A DNA stretch of 6,361 bases from Thermodesulfobacteriaceae bacterium. Its GTDB lineage: Bacteria; Desulfobacterota; Dissulfuribacteria; Dissulfuribacterales; UBA3076. Below, one piece after another: positions 1 through 5,214 of the stretch. The translations under genes were made by a program, and so were the position numbers. Below the pieces are notes generated by a model. It ran no database searches and had not been told where the DNA came from. It was given only the letters and a program-made list of their open reading frames with translations. The stretch's first letter is position 1, and each line of letters starts with the position of its first letter. Location of the stretch: contig DTYO01000047.1 of assembly GCA_012961845.1 (NCBI GenBank), positions 1-6,361 on the forward strand, read 5' to 3'.

Positions 1-1
1 C

Positions 2-70
2 AATATCATCTGCTTTAGCGATTGTTACAGATCCATTATCACTTGTAATATCACCTTTTACGGTAAAATT
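2..70 (-). pseudogene. Possible fragment of a beta-helix adhesin-like gene, antisense, running off the left edge
   Basis: On the minus strand, codons run from 70 down to 2 without a stop and read in part KGDITSDNGSVTIAKADDI. The alternation of Gly-Asp-Ile, Ser-Asp-Asn-Gly-Ser and Val-Thr-Ile is the pattern seen in right-handed beta-helix rungs of filamentous haemagglutinin-type or DUF4097-like surface proteins. An in-frame TAA lies directly upstream at 73-71, and no ATG, GTG or TTG falls between it and the pattern. If coding, this is therefore a broken or frameshifted gene whose remainder lies outside the window. The plus strand is also open in the same codon register (2-142) but gives a Cys/Ile-rich, non-repetitive peptide. 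The fragment is only 23 codons, so this is a suggestion from amino-acid pattern and not a family assignment. Confidence 0.25.
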
Positions 71-253
71 TTACTCCGAAAGTTAAGTCCATTTAACTAT
101 ATACGGCGTGTTAGAGCAATTGAAAATAAGGCGGCCGTCTGAATACCCCGGCTGAAACAGCATGAAAAACCAGAAATATGTGTTAAGATATATGGTCACC
201 GGTTATTACTGTCTGATTCATATATTTCTCTGCATCCTCAACAAGTCCTGTCC
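71..253. other. AT-rich intergenic region upstream of the kinase gene
   Basis: No convincing gene is visible here. The first 240 bases of the window are about 37% GC by hand count, against roughly half or more in the genes downstream. Possible promoter pieces are weak: TTGAAA at 120-125 has only AATACC or ATACCC at the right distance, and TATATT at 221-226 has no matching -35 box. A frame starting at ATG 162 runs to 407, but it overlaps the kinase gene by about 150 bases, has no clear ribosome binding site and looks like a shadow. The kinase promoter probably lies in this stretch, but I cannot place it. Confidence 0.5.
81..98. repeat. Short inverted repeat, AGTTAA-N6-TTAACT
   Basis: Two perfect 6-base arms, AGTTAA (81-86) and TTAACT (93-98), flank the spacer GTCCAT. 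The total span of 18 bases would suit a dimeric helix-turn-helix regulator, or it may be a chance AT-rich palindrome. It lies about 155 bases upstream of the kinase start and is not followed by a T run, so it does not look like a terminator. Confidence 0.35.
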
Positions 254-1255
254 ATGCCAGAACACAAGCCTCCCACCAGAACCATACCGGCAGACGGATC
301 TGAACGGCTCTTTTTCAGGACGACATGGAAAGGCCTTTCTGCAGTGGAAATTCACCCGGCTCCAGGGGAATCAGGCCTTGCCGAGGCCAGAAGTTTTCAT
401 GACATAGGCCGTCATCTGAAAGATGCAGATGTCCCCGTACCTGAGATATATCACTATGACAGCAATAACGGTGTGATTACAGTAGAATATCTGGGAGACG
501 CCCTTCTGAACACACGTGTAAAACATCTCATTTCACACGATGCATGGCCAGAGGTATTCAGGCTGTATCGCCAGGCCCTCGCTGTGCTGATCCAGATGCA
601 GACTGACGGCGCTGCAGGTTTCAACAATAAGTGGTGTTTCGATTCACCCCGTTACGATGCCGGCCTAGCATACAGAAATGAAGTGCTGTATTTCCTGAGG
701 AGTTTTGTCAGAGGCTTTTTACAGTATGACCCGTCTCCAGCTGTTGAACAGGAGCTTTCGGAACTGGCCTGCAGGGTGAATATGATCGAAGAAAGGGACT
801 TTTTCCTGCACAGGGATTTTCAGTCCAGGAATATCATGATCAAGGAAGATAAATTACATATCATCGATTTTCAGGGAGGGCGGTCCGGCCCCATGGGTTA
901 CGATGCCGCTTCTCTGATTCTTGATCCCTACGTCGGCCTTCCTGGATGGATGAGAGCCGAACTGCTGGCCTTCTATATGAAACTGATTAAGGACAGGAAT
1001 CCATCCGCAGACATGGAAAAATTCCCGGGAGAATTCAGACTGCTGGGCCTGATGCGCACATTGCAGGTACTGGGGGCCTATTCCTTTCTTTCAATGACAA
1101 GGAGGAAACATTTTTTTCTGCAGTTCATTGCACCGGCGCTGTCAAATCTGATAGAGCTTGCCTTTCACCGGGACTTTGACGACCTGATTGAATTCAGGCA
1201 GATGGTTCAGGGATTGAGCATCGATCAGGGGGGGAAAAATGCCGGTCAGGGTTAA
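254..1255 (+). CDS. Phosphotransferase-fold sugar kinase, AmgK-like (APH family)
   Basis: Predicted cytoplasmic kinase of 333 residues in the aminoglycoside phosphotransferase (APH) superfamily. Seen: an N-terminal ADGSERLFFR segment (residues 13-22) matching the Gly-Ser-x-Arg-x-(F/Y)-(F/Y)-R opening typical of the AmgK group; the catalytic loop HRDFQSRN (186-193; catalytic Asp188, metal-binding Asn193); IIDFQ (203-207; metal-binding Asp205); and MGYDAASLILDPYV (214-227). AmgK itself phosphorylates the anomeric carbon of N-acetylmuramate and N-acetylglucosamine in a peptidoglycan recycling shortcut, passing its product to the nucleotidyltransferase MurU. No murU-like gene is in this window, so the substrate is unproven. 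ATG 254 is the first ATG, GTG or TTG after an in-frame stop at 140-142, and later starts would remove the conserved opening. Its ribosome binding site is poor. The 3' end overlaps the AsmA-like gene by 17 bases. Family is confident, exact substrate is not. Confidence 0.9.
   Translation: MPEHKPPTRTIPADGSERLFFRTTWKGLSAVEIHPAPGESGLAEARSFHDIGRHLKDADVPVPEIYHYDSNNGVITVEYLGDALLNTRVKHLISHDAWPEVFRLYRQALAVLIQMQTDGAAGFNNKWCFDSPRYDAGLAYRNEVLYFLRSFVRGFLQYDPSPAVEQELSELACRVNMIEERDFFLHRDFQSRNIMIKEDKLHIIDFQGGRSGPMGYDAASLILDPYVGLPGWMRAELLAFYMKLIKDRNPSADMEKFPGEFRLLGLMRTLQVLGAYSFLSMTRRKHFFLQFIAPALSNLIELAFHRDFDDLIEFRQMVQGLSIDQGGKNAGQG
1227..1234 (+). promoter_or_regulatory. G-rich ribosome binding site of the AsmA-like gene inside the kinase gene
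   Basis: AGGGGGGG lies 4 bases before ATG 1239, within the last codons of the kinase. It contains the AGGGGG/GGGG core that can pair with the 16S rRNA tail, but it is an unusual homopolymer of seven G followed by five A. An in-frame TGA at 1215-1217 rules out a start further upstream, so this site fixes 1239 as the start. The position implies translational coupling: ribosomes finishing the kinase at 1255 pass over this start. Confidence 0.7.
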
Positions 1256-4200
1256 CAAAAAGCTGGCATTCCCGGTCATCCTGATTCTTCTTTTCCTGCT
1301 AGGGATACCTTTTCTGATAAATCATGAAAGCATACGCAGCAAACTGGCGGCTTCGGTCTCAGAGCGCCTTAACATGGATATCCACCTTGAGGCGATCTCT
1401 ATAAACTGGGTTCCCCTTCCGCACATTTCCATAACCAATCTGGCAGTTTCACACACACACATAAAAGCAATGCTGCCTGAAATTGCCGTCTATCCGGACT
1501 GGAAAAACCTCTTAATCGGCAGTATTGGCGTGGCCAGGATATCATTGAACAGGCCGGCGTTCACCATAGAATCATTCGAAGGTTTAATGAGCGAAAAAGC
1601 AGAATCAGCTCCTGAAATTCCTTCAATAGCTGTCAGGCATGGTAGCCTGAAACTGCCGGCCAGCGGTCTTCTGCAGAGATTGGTTTCAGATGATGATTCA
1701 ATCCATATCTCCGGGATAACCGGAAGGCTGGATTTCAGGCATGAAAAAATCGTCTTCTCACTGGCTGCTGTCCCGCGTTTTGCAAAAAAGATCAGGACAA
1801 AAGGAGAAATTTCGCTCAGCGACTTCACATATGATCTGCACCTCGATTGCCGTGATTTCAATCCCCACGAATTTCTCCGGCATTATGCAGACCTCAGGCC
1901 GAACATACCTGTCGATTCGGACATGAACTTCCACACCCACCTTAAAGGATCTGGCAGCAGATGTTTGTCTGCACAGATCCGTGCCGAAATGCCATGCCTG
2001 ATTCTCAGTCCGGAAGGCAGGAAAATGCTGTTTTCATGCGGCCTGGCCGACATGACCCTGGAAAAGGACGACAACCGCTATGCAGTTTCCATCAACACCC
2101 TTGAGCTCACCGATCCCGAGCTGGCAGCGGTTGGGACCATCCTGTGCACCGACATGAAAAACAGGCCGCTGGACTGGAAAATAGACATAAGAGCCACGAG
2201 TGTAGATATCGGCAGTGTCAGAAAGAAGATACTGGCCTTCTGCGGCAACAGGAAGACAGTTCAGAAAATCTTCACGATTGTTCAGGGAGGCCGTGCTGGC
2301 AGTCTGCATTTCACCTTTAACGGATCAACCCCTGATTTCCGGTCTGTCGAAGCCATGAAGATTGCAGGAGATGTAAGCCGCGGTGTATTCAACGTACCGA
2401 AAATCGGGCTTATATTTCGTGAAACCACGGGACCCGTGACCATTCGTGACGGTATACTCACGGCTCCAGAGATATCGGCCGAGACAGGCACCAGCCCGAT
2501 ATCAAACGGTTCTCTCGTCATCGGACTCAGCGGCCCTGAAAAGGTTCTGGAAGTAGACGTAGAGCTGGAAGCCGATCTATCAGAACTGCATTCATTTCTG
2601 AAAAGGACCATCGGGGCGGAAAAGGTAAGGAAGGAACTCGAATTGTTTTCAAAAGTCCAGGGCAGGGCTGCAGCGAATCTCAAGATCAGGGGTACCCTGA
2701 ACAAACAATCAGTGTTTGTCGACATATCCCGGGTTCAGGGCAGTGCATGGTACGAACGAATAAATTCGCTAGTTACCATCAGTGACGGCAGTGGATTTAT
2801 TGGTCCGGACAAGGCAGAATGGTCTTCGGTGTCCGGCCATGCAGGACCACACATCGTCCGTGAATTCACCGGGTCTGTCCGGTGGGACAGGCAAATCTGT
2901 CTGAAAACAGACCGGTTCGCAGGACATATCGATTCCGCTGTACTTTTCAAGCAGCTCAAGACGTTTACACTGGTTGGCAGACGATTGAAACCGGTGCTTG
3001 ATTCAATTGAAGGACCTTTGAAAATAAAAGGCGCCTATTTCAAGGGCTGCATTGACTCCCCGGACAACTGGACTTACGGGCTGGATGCTTCAGCCGACGG
3101 CATCAAGTTCAACAGCCCTGAACTTCCTGGGAGTATATCAGTAAAGAGGGGCAGATTCAAATTAACTCGGGATGCGCTGCTTCTCTCCAGGTTAGACTTG
3201 GACATCTCGAATCACAGGATGAATGTATCCGGGAAACTTCAGCACGGAAAACTGAAACACTGGCGTGGACACCTCAAGTTCACCGGTACCGTGGATGAAA
3301 ACATTTCGAGATGGATAAAATCAAAAAACTGGATACCCCGCCGGTTTTATCCCGCCGTACCATGTATGCTTGATGATCTCACGGTAGCATGGGCTGAGGA
3401 TTATCTGAATGTGACGGGTTCATTTGCCCGGACAAAGAAGGGCCGTGAAAAAGCAGCTGTCCAGCTGGACATCATATCCACCCCGGACAGATTCGACATC
3501 AACAGACTGGCTATTGCAATGGGTCAGGAAAATGCGGTCCTGTCATTCAGTTCATCACTGGATCCGGTACCGGGCATATCTTTGAGATGGGACGGCAGGC
3601 TGGACGGCAGCACCCTTGACTTCATCATGGAAAACAACCAGGTGCTTTCCGGTTTTATAGAAGGTTCATGCGAATTCACCTGCGGCACAAAGGGGGCACA
3701 CCCGGTGTCTGCAGAGGGAAACATAAGGATATCCTCTCTCAACTGCTGGTGTACAGAAGACCCCGGTGCTGAGATCCAGATACTGGATCTCAGCGCCACC
3801 GGCTCAGCGTTGGAAATAGAGGATCTGCAATTTAACCTGGACAATGAAGTGGTCAATATTACGGGCAGGATGGCATTTTCAGATAACGAGACAAGGCTGG
3901 ATCTCGATTTGGAATCTGAATTCATATCATACGAAAAAATTACAGAATTTTTGAGACAGTTTGGCATGACATCCCCGAGGCTGATCCCACCGATTGAGTC
4001 CGTGACTGCCGGAGAAGCCCGCCACCATATACAGCCCTGCCCTTTTCCTGCATTTACCGGCGAAATAGATTTCCGCCTGGACACTTTCAGATTTACCGGG
4101 AAATCACTCAACCTTGCCTCTCCGACCCTGGAACATCAATACGAATGGCAGGACATGTTGGGGCAAATAGTCTTTCAGCCTGAAAACGCTATCACCCTTT

Positions 4201-4970
4201 CCATCGAATCGGGACACATCTGTGACCTGATGACTACAGGAATCTGGCATTCCAACGAAAAATCAGGACCGACGGTGCTTTCAATCAACACTGCTTCTGA
4301 AGACGGTGTCGAGTTCGGAAATTTCTTCTCATGCATGGGAATAGATCAGCACTCCATTGAAGGAGCATTCAGCCTTGCTGCAGAACTTGAAGGCAGGATC
4401 CGGAACTGGCGAAAAGGACATTTCAAGCTCAGCTCGAGCAGCGGACGGATAATGCACATGACATTGCTTTCAAGAGTACTCAGCATCGTCAATATGGTAG
4501 ACATCTTCAAACCAGGCAGTCTCAAAGAATTCGGCAAAAAGGGGTTCAGGTATTCAGATCTGGAGATTGCAGGACTTGTGGAGTCCAACCACCTGGACAT
4601 CCGCCGACTTGTAATCAAGGGGAGCGGGATCAACCTGTTCGGACAGGGAACGATAAATATTGCCACCAGAGAAATAGACATGGTTCTGCTGGAATCTCCT
4701 TTCAAAACAGTAGACGCCATAATCAGCAAGGTCCCCATTGTCGGACAGCCCTTGGTGGGAGAAGACAACTCTATGATTGCCATTCCTGTCAGCATTACAG
4801 GCAAGATCACGGATCCGAAGGTCCAGGTTCTCTCAGGCAGGGCAGCTGGAACGGCAATAAAAAACATTGTCAGAGATGCCTTGTCGCTGCCCTTCAAAAT
4901 TATCGCCCCTATTTTCCCGTCCCGGAACACCACTGATGACAGGATCGATATCAAGCCGGATATCGAATAG
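1239..4970 (+). CDS. AsmA-like protein of YhdP size, membrane-anchored
   Basis: A 1243-residue envelope protein of the AsmA-like superfamily, whose members (AsmA, TamB, YhdP, YdbH) are long beta-groove bridges thought to carry phospholipids between inner and outer membranes. Seen: basic N-terminus (RVNKK), one hydrophobic membrane segment at about residues 9-27, then an AsmA-type start with a LNMDIHLEAISINWVPLPHI motif and a LLIGSIGVARISLNRP stretch (to about residue 105). A long beta-rich middle with many short alternating strands follows. The C-terminal AsmA-like domain begins at about G1042 and carries SKVPIVGQPLVG and IPVSITGKITDPKV (1182-1195). It ends in an amphipathic IKNIVRDALSLPFKIIAPIF segment as in other family members. 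Length is close to E. coli YhdP (about 1266), so it appears complete. It overlaps the kinase gene and is probably translated together with it. I do not assign a symbol because TamB/YhdP/AsmA orthology cannot be settled by eye. A 12-base-arm hairpin lies within the gene. Confidence 0.9.
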   Translation: MPVRVNKKLAFPVILILLFLLGIPFLINHESIRSKLAASVSERLNMDIHLEAISINWVPLPHISITNLAVSHTHIKAMLPEIAVYPDWKNLLIGSIGVARISLNRPAFTIESFEGLMSEKAESAPEIPSIAVRHGSLKLPASGLLQRLVSDDDSIHISGITGRLDFRHEKIVFSLAAVPRFAKKIRTKGEISLSDFTYDLHLDCRDFNPHEFLRHYADLRPNIPVDSDMNFHTHLKGSGSRCLSAQIRAEMPCLILSPEGRKMLFSCGLADMTLEKDDNRYAVSINTLELTDPELAAVGTILCTDMKNRPLDWKIDIRATSVDIGSVRKKILAFCGNRKTVQKIFTIVQGGRAGSLHFTFNGSTPDFRSVEAMKIAGDVSRGVFNVPKIGLIFRETTGPVTIRDGILTAPEISAETGTSPISNGSLVIGLSGPEKVLEVDVELEADLSELHSFLKRTIGAEKVRKELELFSKVQGRAAANLKIRGTLNKQSVFVDISRVQGSAWYERINSLVTISDGSGFIGPDKAEWSSVSGHAGPHIVREFTGSVRWDRQICLKTDRFAGHIDSAVLFKQLKTFTLVGRRLKPVLDSIEGPLKIKGAYFKGCIDSPDNWTYGLDASADGIKFNSPELPGSISVKRGRFKLTRDALLLSRLDLDISNHRMNVSGKLQHGKLKHWRGHLKFTGTVDENISRWIKSKNWIPRRFYPAVPCMLDDLTVAWAEDYLNVTGSFARTKKGREKAAVQLDIISTPDRFDINRLAIAMGQENAVLSFSSSLDPVPGISLRWDGRLDGSTLDFIMENNQVLSGFIEGSCEFTCGTKGAHPVSAEGNIRISSLNCWCTEDPGAEIQILDLSATGSALEIEDLQFNLDNEVVNITGRMAFSDNETRLDLDLESEFISYEKITEFLRQFGMTSPRLIPPIESVTAGEARHHIQPCPFPAFTGEIDFRLDTFRFTGKSLNLASPTLEHQYEWQDMLGQIVFQPENAITLSIESGHICDLMTTGIWHSNEKSGPTVLSINTASEDGVEFGNFFSCMGIDQHSIEGAFSLAAELEGRIRNWRKGHFKLSSSSGRIMHMTLLSRVLSIVNMVDIFKPGSLKEFGKKGFRYSDLEIAGLVESNHLDIRRLVIKGSGINLFGQGTINIATREIDMVLLESPFKTVDAIISKVPIVGQPLVGEDNSMIAIPVSITGKITDPKVQVLSGRAAGTAIKNIVRDALSLPFKIIAPIFPSRNTTDDRIDIKPDIE
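3763..3802 (+). repeat. Long, nearly perfect hairpin inside the AsmA-like gene
   Basis: The arms GCTGAGATCCAG (3768-3779) and CTGGATCTCAGC (3783-3794) are exact reverse complements around the 3-base loop ATA. The outer bases CCGGT (3763-3767) and ACCGG (3798-3802) also pair, leaving a 3-base bulge (GCC, 3795-3797). Seventeen base pairs can therefore form. The segment codes for ordinary AsmA sequence (AEIQILDLS, residues 844-852), with no frame disruption. It is not followed by a T run, so it is not a standard intrinsic terminator. Confidence 0.85.
4945..4966 (+). repeat. Inverted repeat at the 3' end of the AsmA-like gene
   Basis: TCGATATC (4945-4952) and GATATCGA (4959-4966) form 8-base arms around the spacer AAGCCG. 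The repeat covers the last codons (IDIKPDIE) and ends just before the TAG stop at 4968-4970. It could fold as a hairpin at the end of the message, next to the stem-loop at 4988-5007. A regulator site or simple coincidence are equally possible. Confidence 0.5.
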
Positions 4971-4987
4971 ATCGTACAGGATCTCTA

Positions 4988-5007
4988 CGCTGTCGAGCAC
5001 GACAGTG
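4988..5007 (+). terminator. Stem-loop just after the AsmA-like gene, possible 3' end of the operon
   Basis: CGCTGTCG (4988-4995) pairs with CGACAGTG (5000-5007) around the tetraloop AGCA. This gives eight pairs, one of them a G-U wobble. It begins 17 bases after the stop codon, where a transcript end would be expected. No T run follows, so it is not a classical intrinsic terminator. It may mark a Rho-dependent end or protect the message from 3' exonucleases. Confidence 0.35.
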
Positions 5008-5023
5008 CATCCGCGTATGGGTC

Positions 5024-5052
5024 TTGACATACACACTCCACTGCCGTAAATC
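5024..5052 (+). promoter_or_regulatory. Candidate sigma-70-type promoter upstream of paaK
   Basis: A perfect TTGACA (5024-5029) is followed after 17 bases by TAAATC (5047-5052), a weak -10 match (three of six positions). It would give a leader of about 155 bases before the paaK start. A second fragment, TACAAT at 5151-5156, is a good -10 box nearer the gene but lacks a -35 at the proper distance. The gap after the AsmA-like gene suggests paaK has its own promoter, but which box is used is uncertain. Confidence 0.25.
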
Positions 5053-5079
5053 CACAGGCAGCAAGAATTGGTTTTTTTT
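5038..5079 (+). other. Hairpin resembling a type I-F CRISPR repeat, followed by a T8 run
   Basis: CTGCC (5041-5045) pairs with GGCAG (5057-5061) around an 11-base loop, followed by CAAGAATTGG and eight T (5072-5079). The flanks CACTGCCGTA and AGGCAGC-AAGAA match the two halves of the type I-F CRISPR repeat as I remember it, but the loop is about six bases longer than in that family. Only one copy exists in the window, and there are no spacers or cas genes, so it is not called an array. Read as a terminator it is weak, because the T run starts ten bases after the stem. Its position before paaK would also allow an attenuator or leader-structure role. Confidence 0.35.
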
Positions 5080-5195
5080 CACCCGGATCATGCACAGAAG
5101 AATGTGCCGTCTGGGCTGTCGACATGCTCTCTTTGCTCCATTAAGTCGGGTACAATACCAGGCGCAGTCAGAAAGCTGCAGCCCCCTAGACCAAC

Positions 5196-5202
5196 GAAAG
5201 GA
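5196..5202 (+). promoter_or_regulatory. Ribosome binding site of paaK
   Basis: GAAAGGA lies 12 bases before ATG 5215, somewhat farther than usual but the only purine-rich match near the start. It supports ATG 5215, which opens with the normal PaaK N-terminus. Confidence 0.5.
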
Positions 5203-5214
5203 CACGCAACAATA

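Noticed and set aside
91..116. ATTTAAC followed by GTTAGAG, resembling the outer and inner boxes of an integron attC site
   Set aside because: The boxes are only 12 bases apart, the second breaks the GTTRRRY rule at its last base, and the folded L boxes are missing.
134..143. GCCGTCTGAA, identical to the neisserial DNA uptake sequence core
   Set aside because: Only one exact copy is present (a partial match, GCCGTCTG, occurs near 5106), uptake sequences occur many times per genome segment in Neisseria, and the gene content does not fit that group. Most likely chance.
162..407. 81-codon plus-strand frame upstream of and overlapping the kinase gene
   Set aside because: It overlaps the well-supported kinase by about 150 bases in another frame, has no clear ribosome binding site, and its second half is just the kinase sequence shifted.
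3562..3576. CCGGTACCGG palindrome in the AsmA-like gene
   Set aside because: A 10-base palindrome is expected by chance in a window this size and nothing around it suggests a role.
3524..4111. 195-codon minus-strand frame opposite the middle of the AsmA-like gene
   Set aside because: Same reasoning: the continuous plus-strand gene explains the region and no start signal or motif supports the antisense frame.
4346..4954. 202-codon minus-strand frame opposite the AsmA C-terminal domain
   Set aside because: The plus strand carries clear conserved AsmA motifs here. The antisense peptide is Ser/Leu-rich without recognisable motifs, as expected for a shadow frame.
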